From contig NZ_JACYXI010000002.1 of assembly GCF_014842915.1 (NCBI RefSeq), positions 248,001 through 312,000 on the forward strand: 64,000 bases of DNA, written 5' to 3'. This document shows, piece by piece, positions 50,285-60,510 of this stretch. A program made the translations under genes and the position numbers. Below the pieces are notes generated by a model, which did no database searches, was not told the DNA's origin, and worked only from the letters and a program-made list of their open reading frames with translations. The number at the start of each line of letters is the position of its first letter. Positions within the stretch are counted from its first letter, which is position 1. This DNA is from Roseibium litorale. Its GTDB lineage: Bacteria > Pseudomonadota > Alphaproteobacteria > Rhizobiales > Stappiaceae.

Positions 50285-53200
50285 ATGATCCCTCGCCTTC
50301 AATCGAAGCTCGCGTCCACTCTTCCGCCCGCTGGCTTTTTCGAAAGGCTGATCGAATCGGGCTTCAAGGGAGAGATAGAGACAGGCGTAGCCATGCGCAC
50401 GGTCTATGCGACCGATAATTCCATCTATCAAGTACCCCCTGCAGGCGTGCTTTTTCCCAAGGGAATCGAGGACCTCAAGACCCTCGGGCGCGTCCTGAGC
50501 GAACCGGCCTATGCCCATGTGGTGGTGGCGCCGCGTGGCGGCGGCACGGGCACCAATGGCCAGTCGCTCACCAGCGGAGTCGTCCTCGACTGCTCACGCC
50601 ACATGAACCGCATTCTGGAGATCGATCCGGTGCGGCGCCTTGCCCGCGTAGAGGCGGGTGTCGTCAAGGACCAGCTCAACCGGGCGCTGGCCCCGCACGG
50701 GCTGTTCTTTGCGCCGGAGCTGTCGACATCCAACCGCGCCACCATCGGCGGCATGATCTCGACAGATGCCTGCGGTCAGGGCTCGTGCCTTTACGGCAAG
50801 ACCAGCAACCACGTTCTGGGTTTGCGCGTGGTGCTGACGGACGGCTCGGAGCTGAACTCCCGGACCATGAGCTCTGAAGAGCTGGAAGAGGCCGTGCTGC
50901 TGCCCGGCCGCGCCGGGGATATCTACCGGACAGTGGAGACGATCGTCCGCGAAAAGAAGACAGAGATCGAGACGATCTTCCCGAATCTCAACCGCTACAT
51001 GACCGGTTACGATTTGGCCCATGTCCTGCGGGAAGATGGCAGCTTCGATCTCAACGCGGTCCTGTGCGGCTCGGAAGGCACGCTGGCGATGATTGCCGAG
51101 GCGGAACTTAACCTGCTGCCGGTCCCGGCCCGCTCCGCGCTGGTCAACATCCGCTACAGCGACTTCAACACCGCGCTGGAGGATGCCCGCTCTCTGACCG
51201 CGATGAATGTTGCCTCCGTCGAAACCGTTGACGAAAAGGTGCTCGGCCTTGCCAAGGGTGACATCGTCTGGGGCGGCATTGCGCGGTACTTCCCGGACGA
51301 CGCCGCCGATCCTGCCAATGGCATCAACATCGTCGAGGTTCTCGCCGAGACCGATGAAGAGATTTCCGCCAAGCTGGACACCCTGACTGCGGCGCTCGAC
51401 AGGTCTGCCTCCATGCAGCACAAGGGCTATACGATCACCCGCGAGGCGAAGGACGTGGAGGCGATCTGGACCATGCGCAAGCGCGCGGTCGGTCTGCTGG
51501 GCAACGTTGATGGCGCCGTCCGTCCGGTCCCCTTCGTCGAGGATACGGCGGTGCCGCCGGAAAACCTTGCCGCTTACATCCGCGAGTTCCGCGCCCTTCT
51601 GGACAGCGAGGGCCTTGCCTACGGCATGTTCGGCCATGTGGACGCAGGCGTCCTCCATGTGCGGCCAGCCCTCGACCTGACCCGCGACGATCATCAGCCC
51701 ATGGTCCGGCGCATTTCCGATGCGGTGGTGGCGCTGACCCGCAAATATGGCGGCGTGCTTTGGGGGGAACACGGCAAGGGCGTGCGCTCGGAATATGTGC
51801 CTGAGTTCTTCGGCCCGCTCTATCCCTGCCTGCAGGACATCAAGCGCGCCTTTGATCCGGAAAACCGGCTCAACCCGGGCAAGATCGCGGCTCCCGAGGG
51901 CGCATCTCTGTTGAAGATCGACGAAGTGCCGCTGCGCGGGACAAGCGACAAGATCCTCGGTCTGGAGATCCGCAACGGCTTCGACAATGCCGCTTACTGC
52001 AATGGCAACGGTGCCTGTTTCGACTTTGACGAGACGAGCCCTATGTGTCCCTCCTACAAGGCAACACGGGACCGGCGCTATTCGCCCAAGGGCCGCGCCT
52101 CGCTCATGCGCGAGTGGCTGAGCCTGCTGGCCGAACAGGGTATCGATCCGCGCAAGGAAGCCGAAGAGATCCGCTCTCCCGCCGCGCTTCTTTCCTTGCC
52201 CAAGCGGGTCTGGAACTCTCTCAACCCGGAGAACCGCAACGACTTCTCCCATGAAGTGCGCGACGCCATGGACACCTGCCTTGCCTGCAAGGCCTGCGCA
52301 GGCCAGTGCCCGGTGAAGGTCAGCGTTCCGGCGTTCCGCGCCAAGTTCCTGGAAGTCTATTATGGCCGCTATCTGCGCCCCATGAAGGACCCGCTGGTCG
52401 CCGCCATTGAGGCCATGCTGCCGCTGATGGCCCATCTGAAGCCGGTCTATAATTTTGGCGTGCGCAGCGTGATCGGCAAGGCCGCTTTGAAGCTCGCGGG
52501 CCTCACTGCCCTGCCCGCTCTGCCGCAGCTGACGCTCCGCCGGGAAGCCGCAAGGATGGGTGTGCGGGTCGCAACCGAAGCTCTCATGGGATCGCTGTCA
52601 CGAGAAGAGCGGCAGAAGGCCGTCGTCTTTGTCACTGACGCTTTCACCGAATATTTCGACCCGTCCGTGGCCGCCGCCGCCGTGGAGCTGGCCAGAAAGC
52701 TCGGCTTCACGCCCTATCTGGCAGCACCGCACCAGAACGGCAAGCCGCTGCATGTGCATGGATATCTCGGCGCTTTCGAGAGACAGGCCGAGAAGACCCG
52801 GATCTATCTGGACCGGCTCGGAGACCTCGGCATTGTGCTGGTCGGCCTCGATCCTTCCATGACCCTTGCTTTCCGCAGTGAATATGCGGCCCAGTCCAGA
52901 ACGGCGCTAAAGACAAAGGTCCTGCTGCCTCAGGAATGGCTGGCACAGCATCTCGACCGCCTAAGCGCCTCGCCTTTGGCTGCAGGAAAGAGCTACAAGC
53001 TCATGACTCATTGCACCGAACGCACGAACGCCGCATCGGCGATGAAGGAATGGCAGAGCATCTTTGCGGCTCAAGGCATCAAGCTTGCCATTGCCGGTAC
53101 GGGCTGCTGCGGCATGGCTGGAACCTACGGCCACGAAGCGAAAAACCGCGCCACCTCCGAACAGCTCTATGCCATGAGCTGGGCCCCCATCGTGGCCAAG

Positions 53201-53329
53201 GCCGGTGCGGATGAAATCATCATGGCCACCGGCTATTCCTGCCGGTCGCAGGTCAAGGAAATCGACCGCAAGTCCATCCCCCATCCACTTCAGGTGCTGA
53301 ATGGTCTGACGCTGGCACAGAGCGTTTGA
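50285..53329 (+). CDS. FAD-linked oxidase/4Fe-4S D-2-hydroxyacid dehydrogenase (YdiJ/Dld3 type)
   Basis: A 1014-residue fusion of a FAD_binding_4/VAO-type oxidase and a GlpC-like Fe-S half. FAD half: VVVAPRGGGTGTNGQSLTSG, then the TIGGMISTDACGQGS segment and HVDAGVLHVRP; the flavin C-domain ends near GVRSEYVPEFFGPLYP. Fe-S half: an N-terminal CxxxxxDETSPMCPS portion and the cluster CLACKACAGQCPVKV, then a CCG-type domain with GTGCCGMAGTYGHE. Length and order match E. coli YdiJ and D-2-hydroxyglutarate dehydrogenases, which pass electrons to quinone or an electron carrier. No strong ribosome site precedes the ATG. It converges on the lysR gene. Confidence 0.9.
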   Translation: MIPRLQSKLASTLPPAGFFERLIESGFKGEIETGVAMRTVYATDNSIYQVPPAGVLFPKGIEDLKTLGRVLSEPAYAHVVVAPRGGGTGTNGQSLTSGVVLDCSRHMNRILEIDPVRRLARVEAGVVKDQLNRALAPHGLFFAPELSTSNRATIGGMISTDACGQGSCLYGKTSNHVLGLRVVLTDGSELNSRTMSSEELEEAVLLPGRAGDIYRTVETIVREKKTEIETIFPNLNRYMTGYDLAHVLREDGSFDLNAVLCGSEGTLAMIAEAELNLLPVPARSALVNIRYSDFNTALEDARSLTAMNVASVETVDEKVLGLAKGDIVWGGIARYFPDDAADPANGINIVEVLAETDEEISAKLDTLTAALDRSASMQHKGYTITREAKDVEAIWTMRKRAVGLLGNVDGAVRPVPFVEDTAVPPENLAAYIREFRALLDSEGLAYGMFGHVDAGVLHVRPALDLTRDDHQPMVRRISDAVVALTRKYGGVLWGEHGKGVRSEYVPEFFGPLYPCLQDIKRAFDPENRLNPGKIAAPEGASLLKIDEVPLRGTSDKILGLEIRNGFDNAAYCNGNGACFDFDETSPMCPSYKATRDRRYSPKGRASLMREWLSLLAEQGIDPRKEAEEIRSPAALLSLPKRVWNSLNPENRNDFSHEVRDAMDTCLACKACAGQCPVKVSVPAFRAKFLEVYYGRYLRPMKDPLVAAIEAMLPLMAHLKPVYNFGVRSVIGKAALKLAGLTALPALPQLTLRREAARMGVRVATEALMGSLSREERQKAVVFVTDAFTEYFDPSVAAAAVELARKLGFTPYLAAPHQNGKPLHVHGYLGAFERQAEKTRIYLDRLGDLGIVLVGLDPSMTLAFRSEYAAQSRTALKTKVLLPQEWLAQHLDRLSASPLAAGKSYKLMTHCTERTNAASAMKEWQSIFAAQGIKLAIAGTGCCGMAGTYGHEAKNRATSEQLYAMSWAPIVAKAGADEIIMATGYSCRSQVKEIDRKSIPHPLQVLNGLTLAQSV

Positions 53330-53356
53330 GCTGCAAACTCCGGCGTTTGAGAACCG

Positions 53357-54256
53357 CTAGTCTGCCGGGACCGCACCAAGCGGCTCTGCCGGCTGAAGCA
53401 GCTGGCGGACCAGCGGGTTGGGAAAGCGACGGGCCATTGTGACCGCGTAGAACGTCTCGGCAATGCCGGGCAGCTGGTCCACAGCGACCAGAACGCCGCT
53501 TTCGATCTCGTCCTTGACGACAATCGGCGGCAGAACGGCCAGCCCGATGCCTTCGCGCGCAAGCAGGCGCATCATGGCCATGTCCTCAACCTCCGCCACG
53601 ATCTGCGGCCTTACCCCAAGACGGTCGGCCAAGGCATCGAAGCCGGTCCGCACGCTGCTGTCCACTGTCGGCAGAATAACGGGATGATTGCGCAGGTGAT
53701 CGGCAAGGCCATCGGCGCTGTCGAGCCTGTCCGGAGTTCCCACCAGACTGACCGACCGCTCCGCAAGCCTGTGCGTCACCAGCGGTGTCAGGGCATCGGC
53801 GTGTGGCGCCTGGTTGATAAGCACCACATCCAGGTTCAGCGCCTCAAGCGCCCTTAGAAGTTCCGCAGTGCTGCCGGAGCGCAGAATGAGGTCAATATCG
53901 GTCCGCCCCAGAACCGGCTTCAGAAACTCCAGCTGAAAATTGCGCGACAACGTCGCAAGGGACCCGACCCGCAGCGCCTGCCGGCCGGCACCGGCGTTGC
54001 GTAAGGTGCCGATCAATTCGTCTCCGGTCGCAAAGATCGCGTCCGCGTGGTCCAGCACGATCCGGCCCGCTTCGGTCAGATGCAGTTGCCGGCCCCGCCG
54101 TTCAAAGAGCGAATGCCCAAGGCGTTCCTCCAGTTTCCGGATTTGAACCGAAAGCGAGGACTGGGTGAGATTCAGCCTCTCCGCCGTCCGTGTCAGGTTT
54201 CCATCATGGGCGACAGCCCAGAAATAGCGGAGATGATTGTAGTTCAGTGCAGCCAT
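53357..54256 (-). CDS. LysR-family regulator (NhaR/CbbR-like)
   Basis: A 299-residue LysR regulator starting at ATG 54256 (MAALNYNHLRYFWAVAHDGN). The HTH reads LTRTAERLNLTQSSLSVQIRKLEERLG, quoted in part as AERLNLTQSSLSVQIRKLE; the YNHLRYFWAVAHDGN opening is that of the NhaR branch. It is divergent from dabB with a palindromic T-N11-A site right at its start codon, so it likely controls dabBA and itself. NhaR-like regulators respond to ions or pH, which would suit a bicarbonate/CO2 system. Effector not readable from sequence. Confidence 0.88.
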   Translation of the reverse strand: MAALNYNHLRYFWAVAHDGNLTRTAERLNLTQSSLSVQIRKLEERLGHSLFERRGRQLHLTEAGRIVLDHADAIFATGDELIGTLRNAGAGRQALRVGSLATLSRNFQLEFLKPVLGRTDIDLILRSGSTAELLRALEALNLDVVLINQAPHADALTPLVTHRLAERSVSLVGTPDRLDSADGLADHLRNHPVILPTVDSSVRTGFDALADRLGVRPQIVAEVEDMAMMRLLAREGIGLAVLPPIVVKDEIESGVLVAVDQLPGIAETFYAVTMARRFPNPLVRQLLQPAEPLGAVPAD

Positions 54257-54258
54257 AA

Positions 54259-54277
54259 CGTTCGATAATAACGAACG
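54259..54277. promoter_or_regulatory. LTTR box between lysR and dabB
   Basis: CGTTCG-ATAATAA-CGAACG is a perfect 6-bp-arm palindrome containing the T-N11-A LysR motif. It lies 3 bases upstream of the lysR ATG and 83 bases before the dabB start, a position suited to autorepression and dabBA activation. Confidence 0.78.
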
Positions 54278-54359
54278 ATAATTGATGAACAATGCATTTT
54301 TTCAGCATCAGCGGATTTGCTACAGCCAGTCACACCGAACCCGTTGCTGGAGAATTGCC

Positions 54360-55931
54360 TTGCTGCCTTACTACGCCCCTCTTGCGGCGCCCCTCCTTCT
54401 GCTTCTCGCAGCCTCGATCTGTTTTGCCCGGCCCGGACGCAGACCGCGCGCCGTCCTGATCCTCGCGGAAGGGGCTGCTCTCGGATCGCTGCTCGTTGCC
54501 ATCGCCTCACTTGTCCTTCTGGTTCTGTTTGGCGCTGGCACCAGTGCCTTGATCGGCTGGGCCGGTGTTGGCCTGTCCGCCCGGCTCGACGCAGTCAGCG
54601 TGGCAATGCTGCTTCTGGTCGCCTTCACGGGCTGGATCGTGGTGCGCTACAGCCGGACTTACTTAGACGGAGAAGACCGTCAGGGAGCCTTCACCGGCTG
54701 GCTCTGTTCAGCTCTCGCCGCAGTGCTGCTTTTCGTTCAGGCCGGAAATCTGGTGCAGCTGGCTGCCGCCTGGTTCTCTGCAAGCGTTGCCCTTCATCAC
54801 CTCCTCCTGTTCTATCCGCAGCGGATGGCCGCACAGCGCGCGGCGCGCAAGAAGCAGCTGTTCTCTGTCGTTGGAGCAACCGCACTGACTTCGGCAGCCG
54901 CTCTTGCGGCCCTGTGGGCCGGAACCACCGACATTGCCGGAATAAACGCGCTTGCCCGCAGCGGTGATGCCTCTTGGACAATCGTCGCCGCAGCAGCCCT
55001 CTTCGCCCTCGCGGCCTTGCTGAAATCCGCACAGTTTCCGACCCATGGGTGGCTGACAGAGGTGATGGAAGCACCCACACCGGTCTCAGCTCTGCTCCAT
55101 GCGGGGGTCATCAACGCAGGTGGTTTTTTGCTGATCCGCTTTGCAGACGTGATGCTGCTGGCTCCAGGCATTCTGGCCCTGCTCGCGATGATCGGCGGGT
55201 TCACGGCCCTGTTCGGGGCCCTGGTGATGCTGACCCAACCGGCGGTCAAAACCTCCCTTGCCTGGTCAACGGTTGCTCAGATGGGCTTCATGATCCTGCA
55301 ATGCGGTCTTGCCCTGTTTCCACTCGCACTGCTCCACATCATCGCCCACTCACTCTACAAGGCCCATGCTTTCCTGGCATCCGGCGGCGCGGTTGAACAG
55401 GTTGCGGGAACACGCCGCCCCGGGCCGGTCGCCGTGCCAGACGGACCGGCTGTCGGAAAGGCCTTCCTGATAGCGCTGGCAATCTATGCCACGATCGGGG
55501 CAGTGTTCGGGCTGTTGTTCGGGTTCGAGCACAAATCCCCGCAAGCTCTGGCTCTTGGCGCAATCCTGATCTTCGGTGTTGCGTATCTCCTGGCTCAGGG
55601 GCTGGCCGATGCCGCACCGCGCCCCCTCACCCGGAAAACGGCTCTCTACTCCTGCCTCGCCGCAGCCGGATACTTCGCGCTTCAAACTGCGGCGGAATGG
55701 CTGACCGCAGGCGTCTTGCCACAACCTCCCGCACCGGGGCGCCTGGAATGGACGCTCATGGGCCTTGCGGTTCTCAGCTTCGGTCTGGTTGCCATCGCAC
55801 AGGCCCTGTTCCCGCTGTGGGCCTCCCACCCAGCGGCTGCCGGCCTGCGTGTTCACCTCTCAAACGGCCTTTATGCGAACACCCTGTTCGATCGCGTGCT
55901 CGGCGGCTGGGTCGTCCGCAAGCCCTCGTGA
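54360..55931 (+). CDS. dabB: DabB, proton-channel subunit of the inorganic carbon transporter
   Basis: A 523-residue membrane protein of the NuoL/MrpA-like proton-channel family. The TTG at 54360 with GGAGA 6 bases upstream is chosen; an ATG at 54282 would lie only 4 bases past the LysR palindrome. About 13 helices are seen, with FPTHGWLTEVMEAPTPVSALLHAGVINAGG (quoted in part: KSAQFPTHGWLTEVMEAPTP), the hallmark of the NuoL/N/M fold, and LLHIIAHSLYKAHAFLASGG. It supplies ion-gradient energy to DabA for CO2 hydration. It is shorter than NuoL, as expected for DabB, and lies 18 bases upstream of dabA. Confidence 0.9.
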   Translation: MLPYYAPLAAPLLLLLAASICFARPGRRPRAVLILAEGAALGSLLVAIASLVLLVLFGAGTSALIGWAGVGLSARLDAVSVAMLLLVAFTGWIVVRYSRTYLDGEDRQGAFTGWLCSALAAVLLFVQAGNLVQLAAAWFSASVALHHLLLFYPQRMAAQRAARKKQLFSVVGATALTSAAALAALWAGTTDIAGINALARSGDASWTIVAAAALFALAALLKSAQFPTHGWLTEVMEAPTPVSALLHAGVINAGGFLLIRFADVMLLAPGILALLAMIGGFTALFGALVMLTQPAVKTSLAWSTVAQMGFMILQCGLALFPLALLHIIAHSLYKAHAFLASGGAVEQVAGTRRPGPVAVPDGPAVGKAFLIALAIYATIGAVFGLLFGFEHKSPQALALGAILIFGVAYLLAQGLADAAPRPLTRKTALYSCLAAAGYFALQTAAEWLTAGVLPQPPAPGRLEWTLMGLAVLSFGLVAIAQALFPLWASHPAAAGLRVHLSNGLYANTLFDRVLGGWVVRKPS

Positions 55932-55949
55932 TGAGAAAGACTAAGGAAA

Positions 55950-58373
55950 ATGCAGATGCTGATGACCATTTCCAAAGCGCCGCTGCTGCCGCCTGACCTC
56001 ATCCTGGAGGCAGCGAACCGCGCAGCACGTGCCATTCCGCCGCTTTGGCCGCTCGCTTCGAGCGTCGCGGTCAATCCCTTCCTCGGACAGACGGGAGAAC
56101 CGCTGGCTGCAGCAGCGGCCCGGCTCAAACGTGCAGCCGGGGTACGGCTGACCATGCCCCGGTCCTGGTTCGCAGAGCGGCTCCGGTCCGGGGAAATTAC
56201 CGACATGGATCTGACGGAAGCGCTGACAGCGGCCCCGGCCTCGTCGCGGCCCGGATCGCTCGCGGAGCTTAAGGCCGCAGCCCTCTTAGAGGCGCCTCAG
56301 CCATCCGCTCTGCCGACCGTTGCAGATCTTGCAAAAGAAGCATCAGGGATCGACTGGCCCGCTTTTACCGCCGAACGGATCAGCCATTGGGCCGCCGCAT
56401 ATTTCGATCAGGGACAGGCATTATGGGCCAATCCCAAGGCTCGCTGCGCTTATGAAACCTGGAGAGCATTCGCGATCCACGATCTGACGCCTGAAATCTC
56501 CGGTCTCAAGGGGTTTGCCCGGACTGTTGCCGATGCCCCGGAGACAGTGGAGGCAGCTCTTGCTGCAAGCGTCGCTCGCCTAGGACTGACAGAAGCGGCT
56601 CTTGAGGGTTATTTCCACCGGCTGCTCACCAGCCTTGGCGGCTGGGCACAGGCCGCCCGCTACAAGCTCTGGCAGGCAGAACTCACGGGAAAGACCGACA
56701 AGGACATCACAGGCCTTCTCGCCGTCCGTCTGACCTGGGACGCGGCTTTGCTCGATCAATACTGCGAGACGATTGGGATGAAATGGCCCGCCTCAGCGTC
56801 CGCCTATGCAGAGCCACTCGTGCCGGATAGTGACGACGCCATCGACGCGATCCTTCAGGAAGCAGCAGAACGTGCCGCCCAGCGGAAGCTTGCTGCGCTC
56901 TTCGCTGGCTCCCTCACTCCGCCGGATACCAGCCGTCCCGCGCTGCAGATGGCCTTCTGTATAGATGTACGCTCCGAGGTGTTCCGGCGGGCGCTGGAGA
57001 GCCTTGACCCAGGCATCAAAACGCTTGGATTTGCAGGTTTCTTCGGTCTTGGCATTGGCCACCGGCGCTTTGCCTCCGATGTGGTCGAGGCCCGGCTTCC
57101 CGTGCTGCTGTCCCCCGGTGTGTTCACCTGTTCGGGCGAGACTGATCCCGAAACCCGGGAAGCGGACCTCTCCGCCAGGATTAACGCGCGGGCAAAACGC
57201 GCCTGGGGACGGTTCAAGCTGGCGGCCATATCCTCCTTCGCCTTCGTCGAGGCCACCGGTCCCTTCTATGCCGCAAAGCTTGTGCGCGGAGCCTTGGGCC
57301 AGACAGGAAAACCGGTGAAGAGTGATCCTGCGCCCCGCCCGGCCACCGCGCTCAGTCCCGAAACACGTGTCGCCATGGCCGGGAAAGTGCTGAGGGCGAT
57401 GTCGCTGACGAGCGGCTTCTCCCGGCTCGTTCTTCTGGCAGGGCATGGTGCAGGTGTCGTCAACAACCCGCATGCCAGTGCCCTCCAATGCGGGGCTTGC
57501 GGCGGCTATGCCGGAGACGTGAATGCCCGTTTGCTGGCTTCATTGCTGAACGACAGCGAGGTTCGCTCCGGTCTTGCGGCTCTAGGGATTGTGATCCCGG
57601 AAGACACGCTCTTCCTGGGGGCCTTGCATGACACAGTGACGGACACCGTCACTATCTACGATGCGGACCATCCCTCTTCAGAGCACGCGGAAGACCTGGC
57701 TCAGGCGCAAAACTGGCTCCGGACAGCTGGCGGTCTGACGCGGGCCGAACGGTCGGCGCGTTTGCCCCGGGCCGCCCGGGGGCAGGATGTCCTGCACCGG
57801 GCGCGCGACTGGGCGGAGCTGCGGCCAGAATGGGCGCTCGCCGGGTGCCAGACCTTCGTTGCAGCTCCGAGGTTCCGCACCGCAGGCAAGAACCTCTCCG
57901 GCCGGGCTTTCCTGCATGACTATGACTGGCAGCGGGATGAAGGCTTCGGCGTGCTGGAACTCATTCTCACCGCGCCTGTCGTGGTCGCGAGCTGGATCAG
58001 TCTGCAATATTACGGCTCGGCCGTTGCACCCGGTATCTTCGGGGCTGGGAACAAGTTGCTGCACAATGTGACCGGCGGATTTGGCGTTGTCGAAGGCAAC
58101 GGCGGTCTTCTTCGGGCCGGTTTGCCCTGGCAGTCGGTTCATGACGGGGAACGGCTGATGCATGAGCCTTTGCGGCTGTCGGTGCTGATCGAAGCCCCGC
58201 GCGAGGCCATCACCGGCGTTCTGGAGCGTCATCCGGAGGTCAGGCAGTTGTTCGACAACCGCTGGCTCCACCTCTTCGCCCTTGATGAACAAGGCCGGAT
58301 GGCCTGGCGGTATTCGGGTGATCTGGAATGGGAGTATAAGGAGCAGACCATTCAGGAAGAGGTTTTGCTGTGA
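55950..58373 (+). CDS. dabA: DabA, DUF2309 zinc subunit of the inorganic carbon transporter
   Basis: An 807-residue beta-carbonic-anhydrase-like protein. The predicted zinc and active-site set is complete: Cys337 and Asp339 (AFCIDVRSE), His499 ([20 protein letters not shown]) and Cys514. The spacings (+2 and +15) match those in the characterised Halothiobacillus DabA. The N-terminal [16 protein letters not shown] and C-terminal [21 protein letters not shown] are family landmarks. With DabB it forms an energy-coupled system converting CO2 to bicarbonate inside the cell. In a heterotroph this supports carboxylations at air CO2 rather than CO2 fixation; no RuBisCO or carboxysome genes are in the window. 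Confidence 0.93.
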   Translation: MQMLMTISKAPLLPPDLILEAANRAARAIPPLWPLASSVAVNPFLGQTGEPLAAAAARLKRAAGVRLTMPRSWFAERLRSGEITDMDLTEALTAAPASSRPGSLAELKAAALLEAPQPSALPTVADLAKEASGIDWPAFTAERISHWAAAYFDQGQALWANPKARCAYETWRAFAIHDLTPEISGLKGFARTVADAPETVEAALAASVARLGLTEAALEGYFHRLLTSLGGWAQAARYKLWQAELTGKTDKDITGLLAVRLTWDAALLDQYCETIGMKWPASASAYAEPLVPDSDDAIDAILQEAAERAAQRKLAALFAGSLTPPDTSRPALQMAFCIDVRSEVFRRALESLDPGIKTLGFAGFFGLGIGHRRFASDVVEARLPVLLSPGVFTCSGETDPETREADLSARINARAKRAWGRFKLAAISSFAFVEATGPFYAAKLVRGALGQTGKPVKSDPAPRPATALSPETRVAMAGKVLRAMSLTSGFSRLVLLAGHGAGVVNNPHASALQCGACGGYAGDVNARLLASLLNDSEVRSGLAALGIVIPEDTLFLGALHDTVTDTVTIYDADHPSSEHAEDLAQAQNWLRTAGGLTRAERSARLPRAARGQDVLHRARDWAELRPEWALAGCQTFVAAPRFRTAGKNLSGRAFLHDYDWQRDEGFGVLELILTAPVVVASWISLQYYGSAVAPGIFGAGNKLLHNVTGGFGVVEGNGGLLRAGLPWQSVHDGERLMHEPLRLSVLIEAPREAITGVLERHPEVRQLFDNRWLHLFALDEQGRMAWRYSGDLEWEYKEQTIQEEVLL

Positions 58374-58501
58374 CCCCTTCCGGCTCCCGGGGCGGATGTC
58401 CCCGGACGCCATGCCTGAATCCCGAGCCCTTTTCCGGAAGACCGGCTCACAAACCTGCCTCCTGACAGAGCAAGGGCTTGACCGAAAGCCGATAACAAAA
58501 A

Positions 58502-58529
58502 TGCCGCCGGGACCTGGTCCCAGGCGGCA
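58502..58529. terminator. Bidirectional hairpin between dabA and guaA
   Basis: TGCCGCC (58502-58508) pairs with GGCGGCA (58523-58529), with an inner GGGACC/GGTCCC. It sits between the convergent dabA and guaA stops; no strong T-run. Confidence 0.6.
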
Positions 58530-58567
58530 CTCTGCATTCCGGTCAGCACAGGCAGACCAAGGCGGGA

Positions 58568-60139
58568 TCACTCCCACTCAATGGTTCCCGGAGGCTTCGA
58601 GGTGATGTCGTAGGTGACGCGGTTGATGCCTTCGACCTCGTTGATGATCCGCGTTGCGGTTTCACCGAGGAACTCATGGCTGAAGGGATAGTAATCTGCG
58701 GTCATGCCGTCGACCGAGGTCACAGCCCGCAGCGCGCAGGCATAGTCGTAGGTGCGGCCATCGCCCATGACGCCGACAGTGCGCACAGGCAGGATCGCGA
58801 CGAAGGCCTGCCAGATCTCGTCATAGAGACCATGCTTGCGGATCTGGTCGATATAGACCGCATCGGCCTTGCGCAGAATGTCCAGCTTGGCGCGGGTAAT
58901 CTCACCCGGGCAACGGATGGCGAGGCCAGGTCCGGGGAACGGATGACGGCCGATGAAGCTCGCCGGAAGGCCCAGTTCGTGGCCGAGAGCCCGGACTTCA
59001 TCCTTGAAGAGCTCGCGCAGCGGCTCGACTAGCTTGAGACCCATCTTTTCCGGCAGGCCGCCGACATTATGGTGCGACTTGATGGTCACTGACGGGCCGC
59101 CGGAGAAGGAAACACTCTCGATCACATCCGGATAGAGCGTGCCCTGGGCCAGGAACTCGGCGCCTTCAATTTCATTGGCGTATTTCTGGAACACGTCGAT
59201 GAAAAGCTTACCGATGGTCTTGCGCTTGGTTTCCGGATCGCTTTCGCCTTCCAGGGCGCCCAGGAACAATTCGCTCTCATCCGCATGGATGAGCGGAATA
59301 TTGTAATGGTCGCGGAACATGGTGACCACTTCCTGCGCCTCGTTCTGGCGCAGCAGGCCATGATCCACGAACACACAGGTCAGCTGGTCGCCAATGGCTT
59401 CGTGGATCAACACAGCGGCAACCGAGCTGTCGACACCGCCGGAAAGACCGCAGATGACCTTCTTGTCCCCGACCTGTTCGCGGATCTTGGCGATGGCCTC
59501 CGCGCGGTAGGCGCCCATGGTCCAGTCGCCCTTGAAGCCCGCAAGCTTGACGAAATTCTCGTAGATCTTCTTGCCGTTGGGCGTGTGGTGCACTTCGGGA
59601 TGGAACTGCACCGCGTAAAAGCCGCGCGACACATCGGCGGTGATGGCATAGGGCGCATTCGGCGAAACGCCGAAGACCTCGAAGCCGGGGGCGATCTTGC
59701 TGACATGATCGCCGTGGCTCATCCAAACCTGCTCGCGGCCTCCGCTGAACCAGCCGTTCAGGATGGGCAGCGGCTCGCCCGCCGGCGTGACGAAGGCGCG
59801 GCCGAACTCGGCAGTACCGCCACCGCCGGAAATCTTGCCGCCATCGACCTTGCCACCCAGATCCTGCATCATGACCTGCTGGCCGTAGCAGATGCCCAGG
59901 ATCGGCACACCGAGCGTGTAGACCGACTGGGGCGGGCGCGGAGAGCCTTCGCGCACGACCGAATCGGGCCCGCCGGAGAAAATCACGGCCTTTGGCGCGA
60001 ACTCTGCCAGGAAGGCGTCCGTCACGTTCTGGTAGGGATGGATTTCACAGTAGACGTTGAGTTCACGCAGGCGCCGCGCGATCAGCTGCGTTACCTGGGA
60101 ACCGAAGTCGATGATGAGGAGGCGGTCATGCTGTGTCAT
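58568..60139 (-). CDS. guaA: GMP synthase (glutamine-hydrolysing)
   Basis: A 523-residue enzyme converting XMP to GMP with ATP and glutamine. The class I glutamine amidotransferase domain has its nucleophile Cys84 in [11 protein letters not shown] and the His/Glu pair in [10 protein letters not shown]. The ATP-pyrophosphatase domain begins with the PP-loop [14 protein letters not shown] (about 230), followed by a C-terminal dimerisation domain ending GTIEWE, the family's invariant tail. Full length. It belongs to the leftward guaB-rsmB-guaA gene order common in alphaproteobacteria, with the oppositely read TPR gene interposed. Confidence 0.97.
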   Translation of the reverse strand: MTQHDRLLIIDFGSQVTQLIARRLRELNVYCEIHPYQNVTDAFLAEFAPKAVIFSGGPDSVVREGSPRPPQSVYTLGVPILGICYGQQVMMQDLGGKVDGGKISGGGGTAEFGRAFVTPAGEPLPILNGWFSGGREQVWMSHGDHVSKIAPGFEVFGVSPNAPYAITADVSRGFYAVQFHPEVHHTPNGKKIYENFVKLAGFKGDWTMGAYRAEAIAKIREQVGDKKVICGLSGGVDSSVAAVLIHEAIGDQLTCVFVDHGLLRQNEAQEVVTMFRDHYNIPLIHADESELFLGALEGESDPETKRKTIGKLFIDVFQKYANEIEGAEFLAQGTLYPDVIESVSFSGGPSVTIKSHHNVGGLPEKMGLKLVEPLRELFKDEVRALGHELGLPASFIGRHPFPGPGLAIRCPGEITRAKLDILRKADAVYIDQIRKHGLYDEIWQAFVAILPVRTVGVMGDGRTYDYACALRAVTSVDGMTADYYPFSHEFLGETATRIINEVEGINRVTYDITSKPPGTIEWE

Positions 60140-60510
60140 GGGCCAAGCTTCTAACGTCTTCGCGGTCTAAAATGAAGGTCAAAATGATGTTGTGGGTGGC
60201 AGTTTTTTATGGGGCGCGTTTTGTGCCTCTCTGTGCCAGCATGGCTTGGGGCGGGCTTTTGTCCAAACCGGCAGAACCTCAGCAAATCCGCCATCGGATG
60301 ACCGCAATCGCGCGTGTAAACTATTCTGAGATTCGGTTTGCTGCGCGTCTTTGACGGAAACCGGATCCGGCCCTTAGGGGGCAGCGGCGGCGAGCCGCCC
60401 TCATGAAGGGCAGCCTGCGCCCCGAAGACTTGTGACATGCCAGACGGCGGCCCAAGGCTGCCTCCGGCATCAGGATTGGCCCGGAGGGAGACCTCCACAG
60501 GGAAATTGTG
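60140..60510. other. Divergent spacer between guaA and the TPR gene
   Basis: About 370 bases holding the two divergent promoters. A GC-rich hairpin GGCGG-CGAG-CCGCC lies at 60386-60399. I see no riboswitch-like structure that I could defend before guaA, and no gene. Confidence 0.4.

Noticed and set aside
50594-52435. Long open frame (613 codons) on the minus strand over the YdiJ-type gene
   Set aside because: Antisense shadow of a complete FAD/Fe-S enzyme; no independent start site or domain.
60140-60510. Purine or other riboswitch upstream of guaA
   Set aside because: Only one short GC hairpin is seen and no conserved aptamer core could be traced.
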